Positions 22,277 through 35,935 are shown, counted from the first letter of the stretch. The stretch: DNA of 64,000 nt from Nyssa sinensis (GCA_008638375.1 CM018035.1:30504807-30568806), one strand, 5' to 3'. Notes: generated by a model not told the origin, from the sequence alone. Numbers and translations: made by a program.

Positions 22277-25252
22277 TTACTTTGTGCATATGTATGCAAC
22301 TTATTTGTATATAACACTGAATTGCCCCAACTTGCCACCCAAATGGACCAATGGGGTTTCATGCAGCCATATATGATATATATAATATGTAATATATATA
22401 TATATAGGCAGACTAAATCTGATTGGACCACCTTTTCCTCCAATGGGAGGCCATGCAACAAATTGATGTATAAATATATGCATATGTGTCTATATGTATT
22501 ATATACATATATGAGTGCTTGTGTCTCAGAATTGGAGAACAATTCTCTATGTGTGTGGGTGCTCGGGTAGAAGAGAATGGGTTGAGAGAGAGTCCATATG
22601 AGGCCATGATATGTGTTGACCATTGTGTGTCTTCATGTGATACACAAAGGAGGAGAGCTGTGCACAATGTGGCTAGACTGAGGGGCACAACTGCACTGGA
22701 ACAGCATGCATGAAACCACAACCGAACCTAAGAGGGTCTGATTTTTGAAGGTAAAAATCCGAAAACTTGTAATTTTCTGTTAAGAAATTCTATTGCTATT
22801 TTCAGTCAATATAAACTACATATTTGAGTTACTGTGAGCTTGGGATGGTTATAGAATTAACTGGGAGGGTCGAATAGGGTAGGAAACACCAAACCGAGCC
22901 CAGGCAGCCATTGATGAAGCTTCCCTGTAGCAGGTCTGAAACGACCGAGACCAAACCAAGTTTGGCCAATCTAGACCTGAACTAGACCCCATTAGGTGTT
23001 TAAAAATCACCATCCGCGATTGAAACTCGCATGAGTAGACCCTCAAAACCGAAGCTATTGCTTTCGGCCAACAAACCCAAATTCTGAAACATGCTTCTAA
23101 ACCACGATTTTGGAATGGGACATTGATCCCCATGGATACACGGTCACAACGAGCCAAGCCACGTGAGATTTGGTTGAGGAATAAGGCCATACGGCCGAAC
23201 TGAAACCCCCCCATGATAATCGATTAAACAGAGCTTCAACCGTAGATTCGAGGCACCAAACCGATGCCAAAATGATGGCATGACACCCAGGGACTGATTG
23301 GAACCGAAAGCAGTTGAAAACCCTACCTGAAACTCCACGAAAATGGAGGAAACCGGAACTGGGAATTAGGGCAACAGTACACTGGTTGGTGAAGAAGACG
23401 ACGAGTCGACCGAGTCGACTCGTCCAACACGCCTAAACCCACTGAACCGACTCGGACACGTGTCTGTCCACGAGCGTGCCACCGAATTAATAGGACGGTG
23501 TCGTTTTGGCTAAACTGATTGTTTTAAATCAAATTCTACCTGTTTGGTTACGGTGATAACAAATTGAAATTTGATTTGGGGCTAAACCTGTATACGGATA
23601 AGGACCAATTTGGGGATAGAGGGGACATGTAATTCCGGTTCTCTGGCCTAACTGAACCGGTCAGTTTTTGGAGGTTTTGGACTGGTTCAATTTTTGAACC
23701 CAAAAACCAAAGGGTTTGAACCCCTAATTTATAAAATTATGTTTTCACCCCTATAAGTTCCTGAAATTACGGATTTGTCCCCACTGTTTTAAAGAATTAC
23801 ACTATGGCCCTGATCTTTGAAAAATTGTGCAATTAAGCCCCTGAAGAATTAATTAAATAATAAAATAATTATTTAATTATTTTATTAAATAGGTAAAATT
23901 ACGATTTTACCCCTAGACATTAAATATGTCAAACGGAGTCCAAATAAGTTAAATAAATAGTGTATTTTCACTATTTCAAGCATTCTGGACTCAATGGTAC
24001 AGTCCAAATTGGGAAATATAATACCGAAAAATACAGACCTGTAAGTGATAAATTACTGTACTGCCCTTGATGGCACCAGACCCAAATAAAAATAAAAGAT
24101 AGCCTATTTTGACTATCTCGGGCATTCTGAACTCAACGGTGAGGTCCGTTTAACGAACTGAGGTCCCGAAAAGTACAGACACATAAAGTGTAAATGACCG
24201 AATTGCCCTTAATAATACCCAGGGCCGATTAAACATAACAGACAGTCCAATTTCATTATGTCGGACACTTTGGACCCAATGGTGAGGTCCATTTTATGAA
24301 CTGACGTGCCGAAAATATGACACATGAAATTACTAAATTACCCCTGGTACTGTACGAGACCTAAACAAAGTCCGATTGGGACGAAACTGATACCGGTAGG
24401 AGCCCAGACACTGATGAGACTGTATACTTGATTAGATGACGAATCGGGGTCAGAATTACACAAAACGTAAAATGACCAAAATACCCCTGAGCACTATAAG
24501 TGCAAAGTAGAGGTTGAATAAATGTCAAACTGATCTGATAAATTATCATAAGGATAATTATGAACACTGAAGGGCTAAATAAGACTCCGAAACAGTCAAC
24601 GCATAAAACGAGAAATGACCGATGTGTCCCGACGATCTAAAGCAGATACCAAATGAAGTCCAAGGGACTTACAAATTTATACATGAGATATATGGGACGT
24701 TCTGAGGACCATGATAGGGTCCGGGGCAAAAATGACAAAATTACCATTTTGCCCCTTAGACTAAATAAGTACCCAACTGATACCGATTAAAGTCTAAAAG
24801 ACTTAAAACTTCATATATACGATATATGGGATATTCTGAGGAACAGAACAGGGTCCGGGATAAGAATGGCAAAGTTACCATTTTGCCCCTATGGTTAAAA
24901 TGAGAACCTAACTGATACCGATTGGAGTCCAAAGGACGTAGAACTTTGTACTTAAGATATAAAGACTATTCCGAAGACCACGACAGGGTCCGGGACAAGA
25001 ATGGTAAAATTACCATTTTGCCCCTAAGGTTGAATGAGTGCCTGACTGATAACAATTGCAGCCTAAATGACTTAGGATATAATCCTAATAACTGCTAAGC
25101 CTAATTAAAGAATGAAATAGCCTCAGGTGAGACCCAATGGAAGGGCGATAGGCTACTAGGCTATCTTAGGTAATCCGATAGATACCTAAGATGACGAATG
25201 AAACCTGAATGGATGAGTTCTGATCTGTCTATGATTGATGATTATTATTCAG

Positions 25253-25324
25253 GATATACATGGAGATGCCTGACGTACCTGGAGGTTATCGGATTATTTA
25301 TGCAAGGAAATAAGCGTAAAGTTT
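25253..25324 (+). other. Putative LTR mini-exon (72 nt) in the 5391 bp LTR
   Basis: Preceded by GATTATTATTCAG|G and followed by AAGTTT|GTGAGTAAC. An upstream donor TTTTTGAAG|GTAAAAATCC ends its exon at 22750, and a downstream acceptor ends at 26683. The implied introns are 2502 and 1359 nt. The LARD LTR has nearly the same acceptor (GATTATTCAG|G) and donor. Confidence 0.5.
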
Positions 25325-25794
25325 GTGAGTAACTCCTGACACTGTACTGTATTTTGATTCACTGTCTATCCTTAGTGAGTAACTTCTGACACTGTTTTGA
25401 TACTGTCCCTTGATTTACTGATCTGTTTTGAATGCAATTATTTAAGTGCAATTATTTAAATGCATGTTTTCCGTACTATATCACTATGACATGGTTTTAG
25501 TCTTTTTAAATAATTGACTATATTCCTGATCCCTGTGCTAGCATTCCGTACTGTTTTGCCCGTTTTGAACTGTTGAGATAAAATGGATATATTGAACCAT
25601 TATTTCCGAAACGATTAAATGAACCATGTGATATAGGCAAAGAACAACATTTTGTTGTATCGTACCGCTTTGTATAGTATACTGTCTGAATGCTATATTG
25701 TTTAAATGTATGTACTTAATGTACGCCCTTTGTATCACATTCCACGTGATGTGCTTGTATCCTTCGAATTAGGAATTCCGTTCAGTTCGGTTAT

Positions 25795-26470
25795 GTGCTG
25801 TCCGTTAATGATATGTCTGCCTCGATTGATATGTTCCGTCCGGTTCTGACATGTTCCGTCCGTTAATGATGTTAAGTCCGCCTTGATTGATATATGGTCC
25901 AGTCCCGTTATGATCTGTCCGTTGATGATATGTCTTTGCTTTGACTAATGTTTTGTTCTGTTCGATTCTGTTATGTTCCGTTCATTGATAATGTGTCTGC
26001 CTTGATTGACATATGGTCCAGTTCCGTTGTGTATTGTCCGTTGATGATACGTCTGTCTTGATTGAAATATTGTTCAGTCCAGTTATGATTAGTTCCGACA
26101 GTGATGTGTCCCTGACTTGATTGTTATATTGTTTCTACCCAGTTCTGTTATGTTGTGTCCTGTTCATGATTTGCCTGTGTCTTGATTAGTGTATTGTTTC
26201 CGTTTAGTTCCGTTATAATTTTATCCGTTCGCGATATGCCTTTGCTTGACTGATGTATTGTTACCGTCCGATTCCGTTATATTCCGTCCGTTAATGTTAT
26301 GTCTGCCTCGATTGATATGTTCCGTCCGGTTCCGACATGTTCCGTCCGTTGATGATCTGTCTGTCTTGATTGATATATGGTCCGGTTCCGTTATGATTCG
26401 TTCCGTTAATGAAGAGTCTGTGTCTTGACCGATATATTAGCAATAGTTATTGTTCTGACCGATTGGTTAT
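25795..26470 (+). repeat. Imperfect tandem repeats, unit about 60 bp, about 11 copies
   Basis: A block containing CCGTT(A/G)ATGAT followed by TGTCTG and TTGATTGATAT recurs at about 25803, 25859, 25919, 25980, 26037, 26286 and 26345, with weaker copies between. Unit spacing is 56-62 bp. The array lies entirely inside the putative second LTR intron (25325-26683). The LARD LTRs have comparable low-complexity ACAGAAC text at the same position. Confidence 0.7.
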
Positions 26471-27178
26471 GTCATGTTCCGATCCGTTTGTATTGTCTGT
26501 TCGATTCTGCTTTATTGTACTAGACTGCTTATGAAATGGATTTATAAAAATAGTTATTTTTGAAATGACTAAATTATCCCTGTGCCTTGGAAGCACAAAA
26601 CTGGTTTTGAAACCCATGATAGGGAATCTGTGTTACTCACTGGGCTTATTTAAGCTCACACCATTATTCTGACATTTTTCAAGAATTACCTCCATTGGAT
26701 TAGAAGGTACTATGACATGACGTGAATAGGCCAAGTGGCATCTTAAGTAAGGATCTGACGGCACTGAATTGTAGAGACTGGTTTATTGTGGATTGAACCT
26801 GGTTATTCCGGTGAGTGGTATGTTATGACTGACTTGACTGATATATACTAGATAGACATGGCTCATGGAACTAATGGTACTCTAGAGATATTAGATCTGC
26901 TCTGTTGTTATATACTTGATTTTAGATATGCTCTGAAATTAGAATTGTTGACTGACTGGATTTAGTCTTGCTCTGTGATACATATACTTATGATAGATAA
27001 GTGAGTTGCATTCCCGTGACACAAAGAAAAAGTTTTAACTTCCGCTGCATCTGACCCTACAGTTGGAGTGCAATTCGTCGGAAAGTTCAGAATTTGCCTT
27101 TGGTTGGTCGCGTCGCGACCGACTGGCAGTCACGTCCTCGACATCCGCGTAGGGTGGGGTTCGGGATGTGACAACACG

Positions 27179-27275
27179 TGCCTCAGTGGCACAGTGGTCC
27201 GTGTATGGGGCATAAGTTCCCACATGCTCAGACGTTTTGGCTTCGAACCTTGGGGGCAGCAGCCCCCTTTTATTT
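27179..27275 (+). other. Antisense tRNA-like module in the outer solo LTR
   Basis: An A-box-like TGCCTCAGTGG and a B-box-like GCTTCGAACCT are followed by a TTTTATTTTT run. The surrounding text (a T run, then a block with cggacaa) matches the module of LTR A at 7343-7460, so both descend from one ancestral LTR copy. Confidence 0.45.
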
Positions 27276-27862
27276 TTCCATGAATTCCAAATCCAAACAA
27301 CGGACAATGATGCTAAATAGGAATAGGCTATCCCAATTCCCATAGTGTTTATCAAATTTAGGTTTACAACCCTCGTAGCCAAATGCCCCTTATTCAGTTT
27401 AATTTAAAATAATATATAGTTAAAAATGACGCAGTTTCACTAAATAATAGCCCAACATGACGCTGTATACACCTCACTGTTCATCATCTTCTCCGATCTA
27501 CTTTTGATGCCTTCTCCAGCACTGACAAACTTTTTCGTTGGAGTTCCGATGTTGGCTCAATGTGGTTTGATTCCAAATCCTTCAAGGACTTCATATCTAG
27601 GGTTGGTTTTTGGTTTCAGTCATCAGAATTTGAGGAAATAGGGTTAGACAGTGGGCTCCAGTGAAGGCCCGATTTTCCCGTGACCCCTTAAATTCCTATT
27701 TCGTGGCTTTCTAACCACTGTTTCTTCCTCATTTTTCTTTCTTTCTACTTCTGAGAGTTAGAGGAGCAATTCCCCATTCCTAAAATCACAAAAATCACAT
27801 AATAATCCATGGAACCCAAAACCTACAACTTGGAAGTTCTCCCCTATTTCTTCACTATTTTT

Positions 27863-30800
27863 TGCCACATCCTGCACCCCACCTTATGCGGATGCTAAAG
27901 ACGTGATGCCTATTGGCCATCTTGCCGGTCTCCCTACCGACAATGCGACCAACTAAAGGCAACTTCTAAACTTTACAATGAATTGCATTCTAAATGTAGG
28001 GTCAAAGCAGTAGAAATTTAAAACCTTTTTAATTCGGGAATGCAACTCATCTAAACACATCAGAGCACATTTATAATCAATCACCAAATATCTCTAGAGT
28101 ACCAATATACATGAGCCATGTCCCAATGCATCTATTCTATATCAATCAATCTAATAACATAGTACCACGAACCTGAATAGCATGATTCAGTCCACAACAA
28201 TAAAAGACTCCATAATACATTGCCATCACATCGTGGCTTGGGATGCCTCCGGGTTACTAGTTTCATTTCTTTGTGCCTTCTAATCCAATGGAGATAAATC
28301 TTGAAAAGTGTTAAGATAATAGAGTGAGCTTTAACAAGCCCGATGAGTAACATAGGTTCCCTGCCATGGTTTTCAAAACTAGTTCTTGCTTATAAAGCAC
28401 ATGGATAGTTCAGTCACTTTAAAGAGAACAGTTTCATAAATCTACTTTGAAATGCAGTTTAAGCAGAACTAAACAGAACTGAACTAAATAGAACAAACAG
28501 ATCAGGACAAAACAGAACAGAACAGAACAGATCAGATCAGAACAGATTAGAATAAAGCATAACAAAAAGAAGCAGAACAGATCAGGTCAGAATGCCAATA
28601 TATCAATCAAAAGCATAGGCATAACATCAAGAATGCTTGAGCCTTTCCCAGCTGCCCATGAACGGACACTCGTGGGGCCTCTATCCTCTGGGTATTGCTC
28701 ACAAAATAGATAAAAATGAAATAGGATAAAATTGAGCAAAAAAAAATAGAACAAGACGCCAATCAGGCATATGAGCCTTTCCCAGCTGCCCATAAGCGGA
28801 CACTCATGGGGCCTCTACCTTCTGGGGTTTCCTCTGGCCTAAGTCATCCCGCTCAATCCTGTAGTGGGCCTAAGCATAAGACACAACATAACAAAACAGA
28901 ATCGAAACAAACTCCGAATAGCATATAACAGAACAGAGCAGAAGAGTAGGACAGAATAGAATCATGCCATGTGTAATGCAGTACAAAGAGTATGCATTTA
29001 AGTATATGCATTTAAACAATACAATATATCAAACAGTACAGTATATGAAAATACAATGACAGTTAAAATGTCACCCAAGTAAAAAGCTCCAAGTTACTCA
29101 CAAACTTTTACACTTATCTCTATTTATAGATGTTCTCCTGATACTGTCTTAGGCACATCCTTGTATTTCCTGAATAATCATTATCAATCACAGAAATATA
29201 AGAATTCATCCATTCATGAATTATTCATCATCTTAGGCGTCTATCAGATCACCTAATTAAGTCCATTGGCCTATTACCCATTTATTGGGTTTCAACTTAG
29301 GCTATTGGATTCCCTAATTAAGTTGAGTAGCTTCCAGAATTCCAATCTAAGTCATTTAACTTCATTTGTTATCAATTAATCACTTATTTAACCTTAAGGG
29401 CAAAACGGTTATTTGTCATTCTTGCCCCAGGACCCTATCGTGGTCCTCAGAATATTCCACATATTCTTTGTACAAATTTTTGAGTCTTTTCGATCTCATT
29501 TGGTAATTGTTTTAGATCACAAGGACACATCGATCATCTCTCATTTTACACTTTAACTGTTTTAGCGTCTTATTTAGACCCTCAATTCACATTATTAGGC
29601 TTATGATAGTCAATCATATCAGATTGGCCATTTATTCAGCTTTTACTTTATATTTCCTATGCTTGGGGGATTTTTGTCATTTCACATTTTATGAAATTAC
29701 TGACCCCGAATCATTATTTAATCATTTATGTGATTTCACAATTATTTGGACTTCCTTTGGTATCAATTTCGTCCAATTTGAACTTTACTTGGGCTTCGTA
29801 TTGTATTAGGAGTATTTTAGTAATTTTACATCTTATGGTGGGACCACCCCGGATGTCCAATCTGACATTTCTATTATGTCTGGAACGTCTGAAAATGTTA
29901 ATATAGCCTTTTTTGGATCTCAATTTAGACTTTATTTGCTTTATATATGGCCTAAGGGTAAAATAGTCATTTTACCCTATTTATAAAATAATTTAATTAA
30001 TTAATTTTTTTAGGGGTTTCTTTCAATTAAATTTTCAAATCTTGGGCCAAAACAAAATTACTCAAAATTTTGGGGCCAAACCATAATTTAACAAAGTTAT
30101 GGTTTTATTTATTTTAATTTAAATCATTGAACCAGTGAGTTCATTGGTTAAAACCCTAGACCGGCCCAAGTGGCCTCTGAACTAGCCGATTTAGGCCAAC
30201 CCAGGGAACCGGAGTAGTATACGCCTGCTATTCGTTATCCATGGTTTGGTTGCCCCTAATTCTAATTTTTAATTTATTACCCTCGTAACCAAACAGTTCA
30301 GGTTTCAATTATAAAACCAAACCTATACGCCTAAACGACGTAGTTCAGTGTACCCAATGCACGTCTGGTCAGGTCTCGACCTGACCCAAGGTCTGACCCA
30401 TCACTCAAAACAGATCCGTCTTCCCCACTATTTTTTGGTCCCTTCTCTACCGCCGGTCGCCGAAACTGGATAATTTCTTCCTATTTTTTCTTAGGATTTT
30501 AACTTCCGTTTTTGAAGATTTTTACACCAAATCAATTCTAAAGACCTTAATCATTCGTTTGGGACTGTTTTAGACCTCAAGCAATCCAAGTTTTGACACC
30601 CACAACAACTTTTCGACCATGCACCGCTTCTGAAATATAGCTATAAAATGGGCAATGCTTGACCATTTTACTTGATTCAAGATGTTTTGAGCTCTTCATG
30701 ACGTCCTCTATCATTTCCTGTTCCCAAAAATCAAGTTTAACTCAACCTATTTCAATCCCATATGCGAGGTCCATCAATGGCAGATTTGAGTTTTGTTGTT

Positions 30801-31487
30801 TAAAGCCCTCTTAAGTCTTTTATTTTACCCAAAAATCCTAATACGTCATAACTACTATCATGGATGCAACCTATTTTCCTTAAATGGTAGGTTTTTAACT
30901 AAGATGTTCTAGAGAGAGAAAACATGAAGAGTTAGGGATCTTTACCTTCAATAGTGACACTCCCTTTAGTCTTTAGCCACTGAATTCCCCTAATAGCTCC
31001 TATTGCATGCATGAATCTATTCTTCTTCTTCTTCTTCTTCTTCTTCTTCTTCTTCTTCTCTCCTTCTCTCACTTTCTCTCTTTACCCGAGCACATGCCCA
31101 CACTTACAATCTTCTGAACTTACACAGGGTCATATATATATACAAATTTTCATATGGCTCAATATCATCATTACTCATTTTACCGATATTGGGTCCCCGT
31201 TAATGCCTTATTCCATATTCATAATATTTCCATAATTAATTATCCGTATTGGTCTCATATCGTCAGTTTCGGTACTAGTCCAAATTATTTTGACTCAGTT
31301 GACCACGTGGTCAATTTCCCGAGCATGCGTTATCTTTGGTGTTTCTGATTAATGTCATCTCTTAGGATAATTGATCCCATTATGGCTTATTGTATGTTTA
31401 GCCATTTCAAACAGTATCGTCACGTAACCTAATTTTATTAGGTTGGGGGTGCCGTTTTAGTCATATCAGATTTTTTAGGGTATTACA
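27863..31487 (-). mobile_element. 3' LTR of the LARD-like element (3625 bp)
   Basis: On the minus strand it begins TGTAATACCCTAAAAAATC at 31487, directly after the polypurine tract. It lacks about 0.6 kb of TA/CA microsatellite and adjacent sequence that the 5' LTR has (about 35705-36330). It contains a TTC/CT tract (31019-31080) with CATGCATG (31006-31013), a donor-like TTGAAG|GTAAAGATC (exon end 30946), a putative mini-exon (29102-29169) and an acceptor near 28300. Confidence 0.82.
29102..29169 (-). other. Putative LTR mini-exon (68 nt) in the LARD 3' LTR
   Basis: On the minus strand it is preceded by ATGATTATTCAG|G and followed by AAGTTT|GTGAGTAACTT. The upstream donor at 30945 and downstream acceptor at 28300 (CACTTTTCAAG) imply introns of 1776 and 802 nt. 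In the 5' LTR copy both sites are mutated (CAA, GTGGGT). Confidence 0.5.
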
Positions 31488-32401
31488 CTCTCTCTTCCTT
31501 TAAAAGAGTTTTGTCTTCAAAACTCAACCTAACTCTATTTTATGTGAGCAAATCAGGGTACTACACCTTCCCCAGTCGTTATTCAATTTTACAAATTTGT
31601 TCTCTCAGAGAACTTATTCAATTTTATAAGGACTTCCTTGTACATTTTGTGAGTTCAGAGCCACACAGTAAGGTGATTAGTCTCATCTGTAACCAAAGAT
31701 TTAATAGCATACTAGCACTTACTCATTTGCAAGTATTGTTATTCACAATCTTGTCCATTATGGACTTCATATCATTTTTTTGGATTATTTAAATCCCTTA
31801 GCCATTCCATCATTTTATCATTTCACAGATTTAGTTTATTCTTACTTTCTACCTCAATCACAATTATTCTCATAGTACCGCCCACAATTGGGTTATATTA
31901 TTGTCTAGATCGACCAGATCCACTGAATATTTCCCCCAATGATCTCTTATCAATCCATAGCTCAGATATCTAGGAGTCATCAACCTCAATACTAGTATGA
32001 TTTTTCCACAATTACAATTATCAATGTCATAATTGGGTTACCTACAATCATTTTCCTCCCAATCGATATGTCCACAATCATTCGTGTCATTATCAACAAA
32101 TCCTAGTATCACTTGTCATTCAATGTCACTATGGCTCCAACCCTTTAAATTGGGACATCACTTTGATACTTTCACTATTAGTAGTCAATAGGCTTAAGTA
32201 CTCTATTGTTCTTAATCCATGACTTAATGCTCCGATGTGGACAATGGTTCCCAAACCATTCCACAACTTATCGTCCTAAAGCTACCATCTTTGGTAACTT
32301 ACTCTGAGTCTATCACATGTAATCTTAACCTTTAGCTCTGATACCACTCTATGATATCAGTGGATCTTAAATATTTACAAACCTTGGCTCTTATACCACT
32401 C
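31488..32401 (-). mobile_element. LARD internal region with PBS and polypurine tract
   Basis: On the minus strand, the PBS TGGTATAAGAGCCAAGG lies at 32382-32398 next to the 5' LTR. A second PBS-like GTGGTATCAGAGC is about 50 bp further in (32334-32350). The 3' end has the chromovirus-like GAGTTTTGAAGACAAAACTC block, then a purine tract at 31488-31500. Between these there is no open frame or recognisable protein. Confidence 0.8.
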
Positions 32402-35400
32402 TGTCATATCCCCTACCCCACCCTACGCGGATGGCGAAGATGTGACGCCAATTGGCCACCTTGTCGATTTCCCTACTGACAATGCGACCAACCAAAGGAA
32501 ACTTCTAAACTTTATAATGAATTGCATTCCAAATGTAGGGTCAAAACAGTAGAAATTTAAAAGCTTTTTAACTTAGGAATGCAACTCATCTAAACATATC
32601 AGAGCACGTCTATAATCAGTCGTCAAATATCTCTAGAATACCAATATACATAAGCAATGTCCCAATAGATCTATTCTATATCAATGAATCCAATAACATA
32701 GTACCACAAACCTGAATATCATGATTCAGTCCACAATAATCTAAGACTCCATAATACATTGCCCTCACATCCTGGCTTGGGATGCTTCCAAGCTACTAGT
32801 TTCATTTCTTTGTGCCTTCTAATCCAATGGAGATAAATCCTAAAAAATGTTAGGATAACAAAGTGAGCTTTAACAACCCTAGTGAATAACATATGTTCCC
32901 TACCATCGGTTTCAAAACCAGTTCTTGCTTATAAAGCACATGGATAATTCAGTCATTTAAAGAGAACAGTTTCATAAATCCACTTTTAAATGCAGTTTAA
33001 GCAGAACTAAACAGAACTGAACTAAATAGAACAAACAGATCAGGACAAAACAGAACAGAGCAGAACATAATGAAATAGAACAGATCAGAATGCCAATATA
33101 TCAATCAAAAGCATAGGCATAATATCAAGTATGCTTGAGCCTTTCCCAGCTGCCCATGAGCGGACAGTCGTGGGGCCTCTACCCTCTGGGTATTGCTCAC
33201 AAAACAGATAAGAACGAAACAAAATAAAATTAAGTGTAACATAGTAGAACAAGATGCCAATCAGACATATGAGCCTTTCCTAGCTACCCATAAGCAGACA
33301 CTCATGGGGCCTCTACCCTCTAGGGTTTCCTCTGGCCTAAGCCATACCGCTCAATCTTGTAGTGGGCCCAAGAGTAAGACATAACATAATAAAACAAAAT
33401 CGGAACAGACTCCGAATAGCATATAACAGAATAAAATAGACCAGAACAGAATCAAAATAGAACAGAAGAGCAGGACATAACAGAATCATGCCATGTGTAA
33501 TGCAGTACAAAGAGTATGCATTTAAACAATATAGTATATGATACAGTACAATATATGATACAGTACAGTATATGAAAATACAATGACAGTTAAAATGTCA
33601 CCCAAGTCAGAAGTTCCAAGTTACCCACAAACTTTTACGCTTATCTCCATTTACAGATATTCTCTAGATACTGTCTTAGGCACATCCTTGTATTTCTTGA
33701 ATAATCATCATCAATCACAGAAATATAAGAATTCTTCCATTCATGAATTATTCATCATCATAGGCGTCTATCAAATCACCTAATTAAGTCCATTCGCCTA
33801 TTACCTATTTATTGGGTTTCAACTTAGGCTATTGGATTCCCTAATTAAGCTGAGTAACTTCCAAAATTCCAATCTAAGTCATTTTAACGTCATTCATTAT
33901 CAATTAATCACTCATTTAACCTTAAGGGGCAAAACGGTTATTTGTCATTCTTGCCCCAGACCCTATCGTGGTCCTCAGAATATTCCACATATCCTTTGTA
34001 TAAATTTTTGAGTCTTTTAGATCTCATTTGGTATCTGTTTTAGATCACCGGGACACGTCGATCATTTCTTATTTTATACTTTGACTATTTTGGAGTCTTA
34101 TTTAGACCCTCAATTCACATTATTATGCTTATGATAGTCAATCATATCAGATTGGCCATTTATTCAACCTTTACTTTGTATTTCCTATGCTTAGGGGATT
34201 TTGGTCATTTCACATTTTTTGAAATTACGACCCTCGAATCATTATTTAATCATTTATGTGATTTCAAAATTATTTGGACCTCTGTTGGTATCAATTTCGT
34301 CCAATTTGGACTTTATTTAGGCTTCGTATTGTATTAGAGGTATTTTAGGTAATTTTATATCTTATGGTGGGACCACCCCGGAGTCCCCGGATGTCCAATC
34401 TAACTTTTCTATTGTGTCCGAAACGTCCAAAAATGTTAATACAGCCTTTTTCGGATCTCAATTTGAACTTTATTTGCTTTATTTATGGCCCAAGGGTAAA
34501 ATAGTCATTTTATCCTATTTATAAAATAATTTAATTAATTATTTATTATTTTTCAGGGGTTTCTTTGAATTAAATTTTCAAATCTTGGGCCAGAACAGAA
34601 TTACTCAGAATTTTGGGGCCAAATCGTAATTTAACAAAGTTATAGTTTTATTTATTTTAATTTAAATCATTGAACCAGTGGGTTCATTGGTTAAAACCCT
34701 AAACCGGCCCAAGTGGCCTCTGAACCAGCCAGTTCAGGCCAACCCAGTGAACCGGAATAGCGTACGCCTGCTATTCCTTATCCATGGTTTGGTTGCCCCT
34801 AATTCCAATTTTTAATTTATTACCCTTGTAACCAAACAGTCCAGGTTTCAATTATAAAACCAAACCTATACGCCTAAACGACGTAGTTCAGTGTACCCAA
34901 TGCACATCTGATTGAGTTTGGACCTGACCCAAGGTCCAACCCATCACTCAAAACAGATTCGTCTTCCCCACGATTTTTCGGTCCCTTCTCCTGGCGTCTA
35001 CTCCGACGCGGTCGCCGGAACTGCATAATTTTTTTCCTACTTTTTCTTAGGATTTTAACTTTCATTTTTGAAGTTTTTTACTCCAAATCAATTCTAAAGA
35101 CCTTAATCATTCGTTTGGGACTATTTTAGAACTCAAGCAGTCCAAGTTCCGACACCCACAACAACTTTTTGGCCATACACCGGTTCTGAAATATAGTTAT
35201 AAAATGGTCAATGCTTAACCATTTTGCTTGATTCAAGATGTTTTGAACTCCTCATGACGTCCTCTATCATTTCTTGTTCTCAAAAACCAAGTTTAACTCA
35301 ACCTATTTCAGACCCAAATTCGAGGTCCATCAATGGCAGATTTGAGTTTTGTTGTTTAAAGCCCTCTTAAGTCTCCAATTTTACCCAAAAATCCTAATAC

Positions 35401-35831
35401 ATCATAACTACAATCATGCATGCAACCTATTTTCCTTAAACAATAGGTTTTTAACTAAGATGTTCTAGAGAGAGAAAACTTGAAGAGTTAGGGATCTTTA
35501 CCTTCAATGGTGACACTCATATCAGTCTCAAGCCACTGAATTCCCCCAATAGCTCTTATTGCATGTATGAATCTCTTTTTCTTCTTCTCTTCTTCTTCTC
35601 TTCTTCTCTCACTTTCTCTTTCTACTTTCTTTCTCTACCCGAGCACATGCACACACTTACACTTTTCTAAACTTACGCAAGATCATATATATATATATAT
35701 ATACAAATATTCATATATTTTTCTGAATTAATGAGGTATTGCATGCAACCTCATTGGTTGGTTTGGGAGGTAGGATGGCTTTTATAGTGTGTGTATATAT
35801 ATATATATATATATCTTGTGATATATGTAGC

Positions 35832-35935
35832 ATAAAATGCTGGTAGCTCAAGTGGTTATTTTTTTCTTTTTTTGATATAAGTTTCTCCCAGTTTTTGGTC
35901 CAAGGTTCAAACCTTTGGGCCAACTTTTTTTGCCT
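35832..35935 (+). other. Antisense tRNA-like module in the LARD 5' LTR
   Basis: The plus strand, opposite to the LTR, has the A-box TAGCTCAAGTGG and the B-box-like GGTTCAAACCT about 55 nt later. The T-arm CAAGG-TTCAAAC-CTTTG pairs over 5 bp around a 7 nt loop. The ends GCTGGT and GGCCAAC can pair at most positions. A run of seven T follows. This is the best-preserved of the tRNA-like modules. Confidence 0.6.

Larger units (their letters stand above)
21783..27173 (+). mobile_element. Very long solo LTR (5391 bp), Tekay-type
   Basis: Starts TGTAACACCCCGACTC and ends GGTTCGGGATGTGACA. It is flanked by ACACG at 21778-21782 and 27174-27178. There is no PBS, polypurine tract or coding sequence inside. 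It holds an antisense tRNA-like module (22198-22276), a TA tract near 22396, a short GA tract (22583-22592), CATGCATG (22705-22712), a GAAG|GTAAA site (22750), a putative mini-exon (25253-25324), an array of about 60 bp repeats and an acceptor-like ATTTTTCAAG (26683). Confidence 0.87.

Noticed and set aside
22229..22721. Overlapping open frames on both strands near the 5391 bp LTR start
   Set aside because: Low-complexity, mutually overlapping, inside LTR text; no conserved domain.
28587..33384. Repeated GAGCCTTTCCCAGCT blocks as a CRISPR-like array
   Set aside because: Only two copies per LTR, irregular spacing, plant LTR context.
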